DNA of 64,000 nucleotides, taken from assembly GCF_024437655.1 (NCBI RefSeq), contig NZ_JANBVF010000013.1, positions 1 to 64,000 on the forward strand, in the 5' to 3' direction. This document shows, piece by piece, positions 33,721 to 42,835 of this stretch. Within the stretch, counting starts at the first letter, position 1. Each line of letters starts with the position of its first letter. Position numbers and translations under genes: made by a program. Below the pieces are notes generated by a model, which was given only the letters and a program-made list of their open reading frames with translations, did no database searches and was not told the origin of the DNA. This stretch comes from Chitinolyticbacter albus. GTDB taxonomy: Bacteria > Pseudomonadota > Gammaproteobacteria > Burkholderiales > Chitinibacteraceae.

Positions 33721-33874
33721 CGTAGTTTTCAAATATTCTTGAAACCCCGGAATGAATGTTGACCCCGGTCAAGGCGCCGGGCGCCCAGGACACGCACTAT
33801 GGGTTACGCAAGCTGATGCTTCGTGTATCTCCAGTGGTAATTTGAGCGCCGTGCCTCGCACGGCGTCTTTTTTT
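33721..33874 (+). ncRNA. Candidate small RNA between ffs and yciB
   Basis: About 150 bases with no supported reading frame, lying between the ffs terminator and a second, strong terminator (33847-33874). It contains several hairpin-forming stretches (TTGAC-CCCG-GTCAA; AAGC-TGAT-GCTT) and begins with an inverted repeat TTTCAA-N6-TTGAAA (33727-33744). No Rfam family is recognised by eye. It could instead be a leader with no independent function. Confidence 0.35.
33847..33874 (+). terminator. Rho-independent terminator upstream of yciB
   Basis: Stem CGCCGTGC/GCACGGCG (33847-33854 with 33858-33865), loop CTC, then a T-rich tract with seven consecutive T (33868-33874). No protein gene ends before it, so it must terminate an RNA or read-through from ffs. 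Confidence 0.88.
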
Positions 33875-33956
33875 GCCCGGAAGGGAACCGGCAACGCTGC
33901 CTTGTATTCAAAACCGGCCAAGCTGCATAATGCGCCATCTCATTGGTGCCTGGCCT

Positions 33957-34523
33957 ATGAAGTTCCTATTCGATCTCTTCCCCATTCTCGTTTTCTTCGG
34001 CGTCTATTTCGCCACCGGCGATCTCTACACCGCGACAGGTGTGGCGATCGCGGCGACTGCGCTACAAGTGGCCTTTTCCTGGTTGCGCTGGCGCAAGGTG
34101 GAAATGATGCTGTGGATCAGCTTTGCGCTGATCGCGGTGCTGGGCGGCGCCACGCTGCTGCTGCATGACAAGACCTTCATCCTGTGGAAGCCGACCGCAC
34201 TGTATTGGGCGTTCGCGCTGGTGCTGGGCGTCGGCAAGCTGTGGAAGGGCCGCGACCTGATCCGTGTGGTCATGGGCCAGCAGCTGTCGTTGCCCGAACC
34301 GATCTGGGGCCGGGTGACCTGGGCGTTTGTGGCGTTCTTTGCCGCGATGGGCGTGCTCAATCTTTATGTGGCATACAGCTTCAGCGAAGCGGGTTGGGTC
34401 AAGTTCAAGACCTTTGGCACGCTGGGCCTGACGCTGGCCTTCATGGTCGGTATCGGCCTGATGCTGTCCCGCCATCTGCAGGATGAGGACGTCGAAACCA
34501 AACCGCTGACGGAAGAGAAATAG
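33957..34523 (+). CDS. yciB: Inner membrane septation protein YciB
   Basis: 188 residues with five transmembrane helices. Typical segments are [36 protein letters not shown], and [21 protein letters not shown]. It is the intracellular septation/IspZ family, linked to cell envelope and division-site integrity. First gene of the yciB-yciI-bolA row. Confidence 0.96.
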   Translation: MKFLFDLFPILVFFGVYFATGDLYTATGVAIAATALQVAFSWLRWRKVEMMLWISFALIAVLGGATLLLHDKTFILWKPTALYWAFALVLGVGKLWKGRDLIRVVMGQQLSLPEPIWGRVTWAFVAFFAAMGVLNLYVAYSFSEAGWVKFKTFGTLGLTLAFMVGIGLMLSRHLQDEDVETKPLTEEK

Positions 34524-34524
34524 C

Positions 34525-34824
34525 ATGCTGTACGCCATCATCGGCAGCGATAAGCCGGACAGCCTGGCCGACCGTCTCGCGCAACGCCCCGCGCACCTGG
34601 CACGGCTCGATGCGCTCAAGCAACAAGGCCGCTTGGTACTGGCCGGCCCGTTTCCGGCCGTGGACAGTATCGATCCGGGTCCGGCTGGTTTTTCCGGCAG
34701 CCTGATCGTTGCCGAGTTCGAATCGCAGCTTGACGCTCAGGCCTGGGCCGATGCCGATCCCTATCGTTTGGCGGGGGTGTATCAATCGGTCGCCGTCAAG
34801 CCATTCAAGCACGTGCTGCCCTGA
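34525..34824 (+). CDS. YciI-family protein
   Basis: 99 residues of the YciI/DGPF-like ferredoxin fold: [25 protein letters not shown] with the conserved His, [10 protein letters not shown] and [12 protein letters not shown]. It starts one base after yciB. Bacterial YciI proteins have a putative His-Asp catalytic pair but no firm function. Confidence 0.93.
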   Translation: MLYAIIGSDKPDSLADRLAQRPAHLARLDALKQQGRLVLAGPFPAVDSIDPGPAGFSGSLIVAEFESQLDAQAWADADPYRLAGVYQSVAVKPFKHVLP

Positions 34825-35087
34825 TGGATTTGATCGCCCAAATCCAGGCCAGGCTCGCGGTGCTGGAGCCCGAGTCCATTGATGTACAGGACGACAGTGC
34901 TGCTCACGCAGGTCACGCCGGCGCCGCCAGCGGTGGTGGCCACTACGAACTCACCGTGGTGGCGGCGGTGTTTGCCGGTCAGACGGCCTTGGCGCGCCAC
35001 CGTCGTATCTATAACCTATTGGCCGATCTGATTCCCTCGCGCATTCATGCGCTACAGATCCGGGCTTTGAGCCCGGACGAATTCTGA
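34824..35087 (+). CDS. BolA-family protein
   Basis: 87 residues, start overlapping the yciI stop by one base. It has the BolA fold with HYELTVVAAVFAGQTALARHRRIYNLL and the helix IPSRIHALQIRALSPDEF. BolA proteins partner with monothiol glutaredoxins in iron-sulfur and redox handling. A short insert rich in His/Ala/Gly (about residues 26-38) replaces the usual loop. Confidence 0.94.
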   Translation: MDLIAQIQARLAVLEPESIDVQDDSAAHAGHAGAASGGGHYELTVVAAVFAGQTALARHRRIYNLLADLIPSRIHALQIRALSPDEF

Positions 35088-35140
35088 TGTCGAATCTACC
35101 AGTTGAACCCCGCACTTCCCCGAGAAAGGATCAAGCAACA

Positions 35141-35914
35141 ATGCGTCAAACCAAGCAAGTAGTAGCTATCGTTTCCCTGGCTCTGGCGGCCACTGGCGCC
35201 GTCGCTGCCGTGGCGACCGTCAATGGCGTGACCATTCCGGACAGCCGTGTCGATTTCTTCATCAAGCAAGTGACCGAGCGTGGCCAGAAGGACAGCCCGG
35301 AACTGCGCGCCAAGGTGAAGGAAGAACTGGTTCGCAATGAGGTGCTGTCGCAGGAAGCCGCCAAGAAAGGGCTGGAAAAGAACGTTGACGTGAAGACACG
35401 CGTCGATCTGGCCCGTCAGCAAGTGCTGGTTGGCGCGCTGATCAACGATTTCGTCAAGGCCAACCCGGTATCGGAAGCCGACCTGAAGAAGGAATACGAC
35501 CGTATCAAGGTCAACTTCTCGGGCAAGGAATACAAGGCGCGCCATATCCTCGTCGCCGACGAGAAGACCGCTCAGGACGTCGTGGCCGATCTGAAGAAGG
35601 GCAAGAAATTCGAGGATATCGCCAAGGAAAAATCCACCGACAAGGGCAGCGGCCAGAACGGCGGCGACCTGGGCTGGGCCAATCCGAACTCCTTCGTGCC
35701 GGAATTCGGCAACGCGCTGAAGAGCCTGCAAAAGGGCAAGCTCTCGGAGCCGGTGAAGTCGCAGTTTGGCTGGCACGTCATCAAGCTGGATGACGTGCGC
35801 GATGCCAAGGGCCCGACCTTCGACGAAGTGAAGCCGGAACTGCAGCGTGAGTTGCAAGGCCGCAAGGTCCAGGAATACGTGGAAGGCCTGGTCAAGAAGG
35901 CCAAGGTCCAGTAA
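35141..35914 (+). CDS. Periplasmic parvulin-type peptidyl-prolyl isomerase
   Basis: 257 residues from the ATG at 35141 (RBS gaaagga), giving a signal peptide ending AVAAVA. SurA-like N-terminal chaperone helices are followed by one parvulin domain (about residues 128-225) with YKARHILVADEKTAQDV, GGDLGWANPNSFVPEF and FGWHVIKLDDV. It helps fold exported proteins. An in-frame upstream start at 35087 would bury the signal peptide. Confidence 0.94.
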   Translation: MRQTKQVVAIVSLALAATGAVAAVATVNGVTIPDSRVDFFIKQVTERGQKDSPELRAKVKEELVRNEVLSQEAAKKGLEKNVDVKTRVDLARQQVLVGALINDFVKANPVSEADLKKEYDRIKVNFSGKEYKARHILVADEKTAQDVVADLKKGKKFEDIAKEKSTDKGSGQNGGDLGWANPNSFVPEFGNALKSLQKGKLSEPVKSQFGWHVIKLDDVRDAKGPTFDEVKPELQRELQGRKVQEYVEGLVKKAKVQ

Positions 35915-35923
35915 GCACAGGAA

Positions 35924-35964
35924 CCAGCAAAAACGCCCCGCTTCGTGCGGGGCGTTTTTGCTGG
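35924..35964 (+). terminator. Terminator of yciB-to-PPIase unit
   Basis: Perfect 18-bp arms (35924-35941 with 35947-35964) around loop TTCGT; the core ACGCCCCGC/GCGGGGCGT is flanked by A5 and T5 inside the stem. Confidence 0.92.
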
Positions 35965-35972
35965 TGGCGCAT

Positions 35973-36791
35973 ATGCATCCCTACTGGTTGGCGCTGCCGC
36001 TCTGGGCCACGGTGCTTGCACTGTGGTGGCCTGGGCGTGCGCTGTTCTGCAGTGCGTTGGCGCTGACGGTAGCGATCGCTGTCGGTTGCGGCTGGCTCGC
36101 CTGGTGGGCGCTGCCACTGCTGGGCGCCGGATGGTGGCTACGGCGCCAGCTCGACCAGCAGCCACATTGGCAGTGGCATGCGCTGCTGGTGGTGTGGGTA
36201 TTGAGCGGCGCACTGCACTGGTGGCCGGGCTTGAACAACCCGCTGCTGCTCGATTCGGTACAGGTCAGCGTACGCAGCATGCCGTACAGCCTCTACGTGA
36301 ACCTGGACAAGACCATCGTCGGCCTGGCGCTGTTGAGCGGCGCAGCCTGGCGCGTGGCCCGATCCGCCCCGTGGCGTTGGCATCCTGGGCTGATCGCCCT
36401 GCCGCTGGTCCTGGCGCTGGTGTTGTGGCTGGCCTGCGCCGCGGGATTGATCGCGCCGGAGCCAGGCTGCCCGCCATGGGCCCCGCTTTGGGCCGCGTGC
36501 AATCTGCTGATGACCTGTGTCGCCGAGGAAGCATGTTTCCGCTTTTACCTGCAGCGACAGCTGGCGGGGGCTTGTGGGCAACCCATGCTGGCCGTCATCG
36601 TGGCGGGGCTGGCGTTTGGTGTGGCCCATCTCGGCGGTGGTGGCGGTTATGCCGCATTGGCCGCCATCGCAGGCATCTGCTACGGTCTGGCCTATCAGTG
36701 GAGCGGACGGCTGGAGGCGGCCATTGTCCTGCACTTTCTGTTCAACGCCGCCCACCTCTGCGGCTTCACTTATCCGTTGCTGCGGCCTTGA
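35973..36791 (+). CDS. CPBP-family intramembrane metalloprotease
   Basis: 272 residues with about eight transmembrane helices and the CPBP (Abi/CAAX-like) motifs: AEEACFRFYLQRQL (EExxxR), FGVAHL and HFLFNAAH. These intramembrane glutamic-type proteases are linked to peptide processing or self-immunity. The ATG at 35973 lies right after the terminator. The last 26 bases overlap the lipoprotein gene on the other strand. Confidence 0.9.
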   Translation: MHPYWLALPLWATVLALWWPGRALFCSALALTVAIAVGCGWLAWWALPLLGAGWWLRRQLDQQPHWQWHALLVVWVLSGALHWWPGLNNPLLLDSVQVSVRSMPYSLYVNLDKTIVGLALLSGAAWRVARSAPWRWHPGLIALPLVLALVLWLACAAGLIAPEPGCPPWAPLWAACNLLMTCVAEEACFRFYLQRQLAGACGQPMLAVIVAGLAFGVAHLGGGGGYAALAAIAGICYGLAYQWSGRLEAAIVLHFLFNAAHLCGFTYPLLRP

Positions 36792-37137
36792 GCTTGTTTT
36801 GCTCGTAGCGCCAACGATGGCCGATGTTGACGTCGCCCAGCTGGGCGTCGGTCAGCTCGGGCAAGCCTTGCTCGACGGCGTGTTTGCGTATTGCCGCCAG
36901 GCAGTCGGCGGCCGTCATCGCGGTATCGCCTTCGAACAATACCTTGCCGCATTCGCCGACCACGGCGAGGAATACCGGGGGTGGGCTGTCGAGCAGGGGG
37001 TTGGGCGCGGCCGGTTCCGGCAAAGTGCTTTGCGCGGCGCTATTCTGTGTCTGTGACTGGTGCGGATCCGGTGTGGGCTCGCAGGCGCTCAGTAGCAGCG
37101 CGGCGAGCAGGGTGGCAGCTAAGCCTATGGTTTTCAT
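36766..37137 (-). CDS. Putative lipoprotein of unknown function
   Basis: 123 residues from the ATG at 37137 (RBS gggagg), with a lipoprotein signal MKTIGLAATLLAALLLSAC. A Pro/Gln/Ser-rich linker follows, then a small domain with two cysteines (VVGECGKVLFEG, TAADCLAAIRKHA) and an end HRWRYEQNKLKAA. No named family recognised. Confidence 0.82.
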   Translation of the reverse strand: MKTIGLAATLLAALLLSACEPTPDPHQSQTQNSAAQSTLPEPAAPNPLLDSPPPVFLAVVGECGKVLFEGDTAMTAADCLAAIRKHAVEQGLPELTDAQLGDVNIGHRWRYEQNKLKAAATDK

Positions 37138-37377
37138 GACTCCTCCCGATTTTTGTGTGGTATAGGCGCGCTTCGGGCACGCGATGGCAATTGTACCGTG
37201 TTGGCTGCAGCTGCTTGCATCCGCTTGTGCACCGGTCAGCGGCGGAGCGGCTTGGGGCTGTTCGGGCAGGGCGGAGCGCCAGATGTCGCGGCGCATCCGC
37301 GGGCATTACGATTTGTGCCAGCCATCGCCAGCGGATTATCCTGCAGTGCAAAATCATGATTCGGATCACCGGACAAC

Positions 37378-39768
37378 GTGCCGCATAACCTCGTTCACCG
37401 TGCCAGAGAGTTTTATCGCGAGAACCGCCTTGCCTGGCGCATGGTTGCGGCGGTCATCGCGGTCAGCCTGCTGGTGACCGCATCGCTGACCATCATCCTG
37501 GTGCGCATCGAATACCAGCGCAGTCTGGCCCGGCTGGAAGCGGATCTCGATCGACTGTCCAGCAGCGTGCGCCCGCAATTGGCCGTCAATCTGTGGCTGG
37601 TGAACAGCGAAGCGGTGCGCACCCAGCTCAATTCGCTGCTGCAGACCAAGGTGGTCGGCTGGGCCGAGCTTGTTGAGCCCGACGGGACTCGCTACGAAGT
37701 GGGTCACCTGCCAGATTCGCGCTCCACCATGATCCGCAAACGCTATACGGTCGAGTATGAACACCCGCTGACGCACAAGAACGTGCCGCTGGGCGAGCTG
37801 GAGCTCGTCAATACGCTCGACGGCCTGCAGGCGCAGCTTGCGTCACAGCTGGGACGCATGCTGCTGCTGCTGGGCTCGGGCATGATGACGGCGGGCCTTG
37901 CCTTTCTCTGGCTCTATCACCGCTTGATCGCGCGCCACCTCAGCCATATTGCCGATTACACGCGGCGCTTCAATTACGAACGCCTGACTGCGCCGCTGGT
38001 GCTGGCGCGCGAGCGAGCGGGGCAGGACGAACTGCAGACGCTGACCGATGCCATCAATACCATGCGGCGCAACCTGCAGATCGGCAATGCCCAGCGCGAC
38101 GAGGCGCAGCAGGCGATGCTGCGCGAGAAAGAGCTCGCCGAAGTCACGCTGCGTTCCGTGGCGGATGCCATCCTCACCACGACCTCTGATGGCCGGGTGA
38201 AGCTGCTCAATACCGCTGCGGAAAAACTGATAGGCTGGACCTTCGCCGAGGCGCGTGGCCGGCCGATCACCGAGATCGTGGTGACGCTCGACGATACCGG
38301 CGAGGCCGATTTCGCCTCGTTGCTGCACTTGGCGCAAACGGGCGCCTTGCCACCGGGCGCGGTCAAGACCACGATCAGCAACCGGCACGGCGAGCACTAT
38401 CGGGTCGAGATGGCCATCGTGCCCATTGGCGAAGTCGGCGGCAGCATGGGTTACGTGGTGGCGCTGCACGACATCAGCGCCGCGGAGGCGCTCACTGCAC
38501 GTCTGGCCTACCAGGCCATGCACGACGAACTCACTGGTTTGACCAACCGCCGCGGCTTCATGGCGGCGCTGGCCACCGCGCGCGATTTGGTGCAGGAGTA
38601 CGACGAGGCGCGGGTGGTGATGCAGCTCGATCTCGATCAGTTCAAGTTGGTCAACGATACCTGCGGCCACCAGGCGGGCGACGAACTGCTGCGTCAGCTG
38701 GCGCAGAAATTCCGCGAGACGCTACCCGAAGGCGTGCAGGTGGGGCGCCTCGGTGGCGACGAATTCGGCATCCTGGTCGAGAACGCCAACGAGGCCTATG
38801 CGCAGCAGCTGGCGCAGAGTGTGCTGCTGGCGCTCGAGCAATACCGTTTTGTTTGGGGCGACCGTCCCTTCGTGGTTACGGGCTCCATGGGGCTCGTGCG
38901 CATGGATCGCGAAATGTGTGCGCCGCAGGACGTGATGAGCCGGGCCGACGTCGCCTGTTACGCCGCCAAGGAAGCCGGGCGCAACCGCTTTGCCTGGTAC
39001 CAAGGGGCGGCCGAGAACCTGGAGGGACGCCACAACGAGCTGCAACTGCTCGCGACGCTGCGCCAGGCCGCCGAACAGGACTGGTTCCGGCTCTATTTCC
39101 AGCCCATCGTGCCGGCGGAGGGGGGCGGGGGCGAGCCGCACTACGAGGTCTTGCTGCGGCTGGTGGACGAGGAGGGGCGCGTGGTTCCGCCGGGCGCCTT
39201 CATTCCGGCGGCCGAGCGCTATGACCTGATGGCGACCATCGATCGCTGGGTGATCGCGCATGCCATCGAGGTGCTGCAGGACTGTCCAGCCAGCACCATG
39301 CTGTCGGTCAACCTGTCGAGCAAGTCGCTAAACCACCAGACACTGAATTTCGTGCTGGAGCGGCTCGATCGTTCCGGTATCGCGGCCCAGCGCATCTGCT
39401 TCGAAATCACCGAAACCAGCGCCATTGCCAACATCCAGGAATCGACGCAGTTCATCGATGCCTTGCGCGCGCGCGGCTGCCGTTTTGCGCTCGACGATTT
39501 CGGCAGTGGCTTCTCGTCGTTCACCTACCTCAAGAACCTGCCGGTCGACTACCTCAAGATCGATGGCAGCCTGATCCGGGATGTGGTCGACGACGATGTC
39601 AGCCGGCAGATGGTGATCGCGGTGAACGAGATTGCCCACGCCATGGGACGCAAGACCATCGCCGAGTATGTCGAGAGCAAGGCCATCGTGATGGTGCTGC
39701 ACGAAATCGGCGTGGACTACCTGCAGGGCTACCACATCGGCATGCCGAGCCCCGAGCTACTGGAGTGA
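37378..39768 (+). CDS. Membrane-bound PAS-GGDEF-EAL cyclic-di-GMP protein
   Basis: 796 residues from a GTG at 37378 (weak RBS). Order: transmembrane helix (about 20-42), periplasmic sensor, second helix (about 160-180), HAMP-like linker, PAS (about 255-370), GGDEF with intact RLGGDEFG, and EAL with the signature read as EVLLR. The EAL metal and catalytic residues look present (SVNLSSKS, FEITET, LDDFGSGFSS, YLKIDG, YVESKA, QGYHIG), so both cyclase and phosphodiesterase activity are possible. It could tie surface or flagellar behaviour to an external signal. Confidence 0.95.
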   Translation: MPHNLVHRAREFYRENRLAWRMVAAVIAVSLLVTASLTIILVRIEYQRSLARLEADLDRLSSSVRPQLAVNLWLVNSEAVRTQLNSLLQTKVVGWAELVEPDGTRYEVGHLPDSRSTMIRKRYTVEYEHPLTHKNVPLGELELVNTLDGLQAQLASQLGRMLLLLGSGMMTAGLAFLWLYHRLIARHLSHIADYTRRFNYERLTAPLVLARERAGQDELQTLTDAINTMRRNLQIGNAQRDEAQQAMLREKELAEVTLRSVADAILTTTSDGRVKLLNTAAEKLIGWTFAEARGRPITEIVVTLDDTGEADFASLLHLAQTGALPPGAVKTTISNRHGEHYRVEMAIVPIGEVGGSMGYVVALHDISAAEALTARLAYQAMHDELTGLTNRRGFMAALATARDLVQEYDEARVVMQLDLDQFKLVNDTCGHQAGDELLRQLAQKFRETLPEGVQVGRLGGDEFGILVENANEAYAQQLAQSVLLALEQYRFVWGDRPFVVTGSMGLVRMDREMCAPQDVMSRADVACYAAKEAGRNRFAWYQGAAENLEGRHNELQLLATLRQAAEQDWFRLYFQPIVPAEGGGGEPHYEVLLRLVDEEGRVVPPGAFIPAAERYDLMATIDRWVIAHAIEVLQDCPASTMLSVNLSSKSLNHQTLNFVLERLDRSGIAAQRICFEITETSAIANIQESTQFIDALRARGCRFALDDFGSGFSSFTYLKNLPVDYLKIDGSLIRDVVDDDVSRQMVIAVNEIAHAMGRKTIAEYVESKAIVMVLHEIGVDYLQGYHIGMPSPELLE

Positions 39769-39789
39769 GCGGATGTGGGCGTAACATCG

Positions 39790-39809
39790 AGGCCGGGGTG
39801 ACCCGGCCT
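39790..39809. terminator. Hairpin between convergent GGDEF-EAL and binding-protein genes
   Basis: Stem AGGCCGGG/CCCGGCCT (39790-39797 with 39802-39809), loop GTGA, with only a short T stretch. Position between convergent stops suggests termination. Confidence 0.5.
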
Positions 39810-39830
39810 TGATGCTTGCAGAGCGTGGCT

Positions 39831-40718
39831 TCAGTTCAGCTTCTTCCAGCCCGCGGTGCGGGTGTTGTAGAAGCCGGATTCCGTATAGGCCTGCGCCAGT
39901 ACGCCGCGCTGACGCAGGATGACGAGCCCTTTTTCCAGTGCCTTGGCCACTTCGGCGCCGTGCGGGGCGAGACGGCTGACGAACAGATGGCGCGAGCCCT
40001 GCAGCCCCACCTTGACGTTAGGGATGGGCAAAAAGCGTACGTTGCCGATCTGCAAGGCCATGTCCGGTGTCGGCTGGAACGGCGCCAGCAGCACGTCGGC
40101 GCGGCGCTTGGACACCATGCCGACCATCGATTCCCAGCTCTGCGTGAGCAGCACATTGGCCATGCCCAGGCCCTGCAACGTGGCCACGTCCGGCCGCCAG
40201 CTCTCGGCAACCACGGCGGTGAGCTTGCGGACCTTGGCGAGGTCGTTTGCAGCCAGCGCCTTGGCGTTGCCGGCAGAGGTGTACAGCCCGGCTTCGAACT
40301 CGCCCTGGGCGATCAGCGGCGGGCTGATGTAGACCTTGTCCTTGATGGCGCCAAGATCGATCAGCCATGCCGTGTTGCCGCCCAGCGTGGCGCTGCCGGA
40401 CGTGATCTCGCGCAGGTAGCGGCTGTAGGAATCACTGCTGTGATCGACCTTGACGAGTTTCACCGGGCGCTTCAAGCCACCGAGCTGCAGCGCCTGCTGC
40501 GTCAGCACCACTTCGATCACGTCGCGACGCGCTCCTTCGCCGGAGAACTGCGTCAAGGTGAGCGGATCGCGGTTGCCGATGAAGCGTTGGTAATCGTTGT
40601 AGACGTCCTGCTGGGTGAGGATGGTGACGGCCTCATCGGGCGCGGCGAGGGTGAGCTGTGCCGCTGCGCCCAGCGCCAAGGCGAGCACGCTGCGACGGAT
40701 CATATCGACCTGATTCAT
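39831..40718 (-). CDS. Periplasmic substrate-binding protein-like
   Basis: 295 residues from the ATG at 40718 (RBS ggag), with a signal peptide ending LTLAAP. It looks like a type 2 periplasmic binding fold (VEVV-like strand, GNTAWLIDLGAI, KVRKLTAVVAESWRPDVATL, FLPIPNVKVGLQGSRHLFVS). No ABC transporter genes are adjacent, so it may be an orphan receptor. It diverges from ahpC across a 215-base gap. Confidence 0.75.
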   Translation of the reverse strand: MNQVDMIRRSVLALALGAAAQLTLAAPDEAVTILTQQDVYNDYQRFIGNRDPLTLTQFSGEGARRDVIEVVLTQQALQLGGLKRPVKLVKVDHSSDSYSRYLREITSGSATLGGNTAWLIDLGAIKDKVYISPPLIAQGEFEAGLYTSAGNAKALAANDLAKVRKLTAVVAESWRPDVATLQGLGMANVLLTQSWESMVGMVSKRRADVLLAPFQPTPDMALQIGNVRFLPIPNVKVGLQGSRHLFVSRLAPHGAEVAKALEKGLVILRQRGVLAQAYTESGFYNTRTAGWKKLN

Positions 40719-40791
40719 GGGGGCGACTCCTCCGGTATCTTGTATGCGCATCATGGTCGCTTCGCTGTAAGCTGACAATCCGTTTTACGCA

Positions 40792-40810
40792 CCATAGTGA
40801 CCACCTATGG
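40792..40810. promoter_or_regulatory. Operator-like inverted repeat in binding-protein/ahpC gap
   Basis: CCATAG (40792-40797) and CTATGG (40805-40810) are perfect arms around seven bases. It lies between divergent genes, 124 bases before ahpC and 74 bases before the binding-protein start. No known regulator is assigned. Confidence 0.3.
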
Positions 40811-40933
40811 AGCATATGAAGTTTCCTTATTGGACGCGGCCGGCGCGACTGTTTATCTTTGTCGCGGCTTATTGATCCGGCAGGCCAGCCGCCCGCCGAC
40901 GTCTTCCCAATCGCCCGTCTCAAGGAGATCACC

Positions 40934-41536
40934 ATGGCTGTGCTCGTTGGCAAACCCGCTCCCGAATTCACCACCGCTGCCGTACTTGGCAACGGTCAGA
41001 TCGTCGAAAAATTCAACTTCAACGATGCGATCAAAGGCAAGTACGCCGTCCTGTTCTTCTACCCGCTGGACTTCACCTTCGTGTGCCCGTCCGAGCTGAT
41101 CGCGTTCGACAACCGCCTCGAAGAGTTCAAGAAGCGCAACGTCGAAGTGATCGGCGTGTCGATCGACAGCGAATTCACCCACAGCGCCTGGCGCAACACC
41201 CCGGTCGAGAAGGGGGGTATCGGCCAGGTTGGCTACACGCTGGTCGCTGACGTGAAGCACGAAGTTGCCAAGGCCTACGACGTGGAATCGGTCGCTGGCG
41301 TCGCCTTCCGCGGCACCTTCCTGATCGACAAGGCCGGTGTCGTGCGTCACCAGCTGGTGAACGATCTGCCGCTGGGCCGCAACGTTGACGAAACGCTGCG
41401 TACCATCGACGCGCTGCAGTTCCACGAAGAGCACGGTGAAGTCTGCCCGGCCGGCTGGAACAAGGGTAAGAAGGGCATGAAGGCCGACGCTCAAGGCGTG
41501 GCCGACTACCTGGCGACCGAAGCGGCCACGCTGTAA
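40934..41536 (+). CDS. ahpC: Peroxiredoxin, AhpC/TSA 2-Cys type
   Basis: 200 residues, RBS aaggaga. The peroxidatic Cys is at residue 51 in DFTFVCPSE and the resolving Cys lies in GEVCPAGW near 170. It reduces peroxides in the cytosol. No ahpF lies next to it, so electrons may come from thioredoxin (trxA is at 62152) or another donor. Confidence 0.96.
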   Translation: MAVLVGKPAPEFTTAAVLGNGQIVEKFNFNDAIKGKYAVLFFYPLDFTFVCPSELIAFDNRLEEFKKRNVEVIGVSIDSEFTHSAWRNTPVEKGGIGQVGYTLVADVKHEVAKAYDVESVAGVAFRGTFLIDKAGVVRHQLVNDLPLGRNVDETLRTIDALQFHEEHGEVCPAGWNKGKKGMKADAQGVADYLATEAATL

Positions 41537-41567
41537 TCGGCAGTCGCTGTTGGCAGTTGCAACAAAG

Positions 41568-41590
41568 AACCGCCCTCGGGGCGGTTTTTT
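41568..41590 (+). terminator. Terminator of ahpC
   Basis: Stem AACCGCC/GGCGGTT (41568-41574 with 41580-41586), loop CTCGG, ending in six T. Confidence 0.92.
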
Positions 41591-41680
41591 GTTGGGCGCT
41601 GTGCCCGCGAAACAACAGGGAACAGACCCAAGGCGCGCGCAGCCCGTACAATGGCGGCCTGATCATTCCATCGTTTTCGC

Positions 41681-42832
41681 ATGTCCCTGCATCAGATTGC
41701 CGCGCCCAAAGAGGGCATCAGCCCGTTAACCTGGTACGACAGCCTCACCGGCACCCCCGGCTTTATCCGCGACGAGGCCCAGGCCGCCGCCATCGCCAGC
41801 CTGGATGCGCTGTGGCAGGCGCTGGTCGAGTTCAAGCGCAAGCGCAATCGCTGGTTTGGCCGCACGCTGCTGCCACAACCCGAGCTGCCACGCGGGCTCT
41901 ACCTGTGGGGGGGCGTCGGACGCGGCAAGAGCTTTTTGATGGATGCCTTCTACGCGGGGCTGCCGTACCGGCGCAAGAAACGGCTGCATTTCCACCAGTT
42001 CATGCACGAGGTGCACGCGGAGCTGCGCCTGCTGCAAGGCGCGAGCGATCCCTTGGTGAAGCTGGCGGAGCGCTGGTCGCGCCAGGTGCGCGTGCTGTGC
42101 TTCGACGAATTCCATGTGTCGGATATCGCCGATGCCATGATGCTGCGGCGTCTGCTGGAGCAGTTGTTCGCCCGCGGCGTGGTGATGGTCGCGACCAGCA
42201 ACTACGCGCCGGACCACCTTTATCCGAACGGTCTGCAGCGTGCCAATTTCCTGCCAGCGATCGAGCTCATCAAGGAGAGGCTGGCCATACTCAATGTCGA
42301 TGGCGGCATCGACTACCGCATGCGTACTCTGACTGCCGCGCGCACCTACCTGATGCCGCACGATACGGCCGCCGAGCGCGAGCTCTCGGCCTTGTTCGAC
42401 GCCATCGCGACCGGCCGTGCGCTGGATAGGACGCTGCAGGTGGAGGGGCGCAAGATCAAGGCACAACGCCATGCGCCCGGTGTGGTCTGGTTCGATTTCG
42501 CCACGCTGTGCGGCGATGGCCGGGGTCAGGCCGATTATTTGCAACTGGCCCGCGAATACCACACGGTGATCGTATCCAATATTTCGCAGCTGAAGGCCGC
42601 CCAGTCCAACCTGGCGCGGCGTTTCACCTGGCTGGTAGATGTGTTCTACGATCATCGCGTCAAGCTGATCCTCTCCGCCGCCGTGCCGGTTGATGTGCTG
42701 TACGTCGAAGGCCCGCAGGCGGGTGAATTCTTTCGTACCGCCAGCCGGCTCACCGAAATGCAGAGCCACGAATACCTGGCGCTGCCGCACCAGTCGGTTG
42801 AACAAAGCCTCGCCGGGATTTCGGAGACCTGA
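41681..42832 (+). CDS. zapE: Cell division ATPase ZapE (AFG1 family)
   Basis: 383 residues with Walker A GGVGRGKS, Walker B VLCFDEFHV, and family segments HFHQFMHEVH, VATSNYAPDHLYPNGLQR and DFATLCGDGRGQADYL. In E. coli ZapE binds the Z-ring under stress. Three bases separate it from the quinone reductase gene. Confidence 0.95.
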   Translation: MSLHQIAAPKEGISPLTWYDSLTGTPGFIRDEAQAAAIASLDALWQALVEFKRKRNRWFGRTLLPQPELPRGLYLWGGVGRGKSFLMDAFYAGLPYRRKKRLHFHQFMHEVHAELRLLQGASDPLVKLAERWSRQVRVLCFDEFHVSDIADAMMLRRLLEQLFARGVVMVATSNYAPDHLYPNGLQRANFLPAIELIKERLAILNVDGGIDYRMRTLTAARTYLMPHDTAAERELSALFDAIATGRALDRTLQVEGRKIKAQRHAPGVVWFDFATLCGDGRGQADYLQLAREYHTVIVSNISQLKAAQSNLARRFTWLVDVFYDHRVKLILSAAVPVDVLYVEGPQAGEFFRTASRLTEMQSHEYLALPHQSVEQSLAGISET

Positions 42833-42835
42833 TCC

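Noticed and set aside
33721-33874. 6S RNA identity for the segment after ffs
   Set aside because: Too short and lacking the long closing stem with a large central bubble expected of 6S RNA; left as an unclassified candidate.
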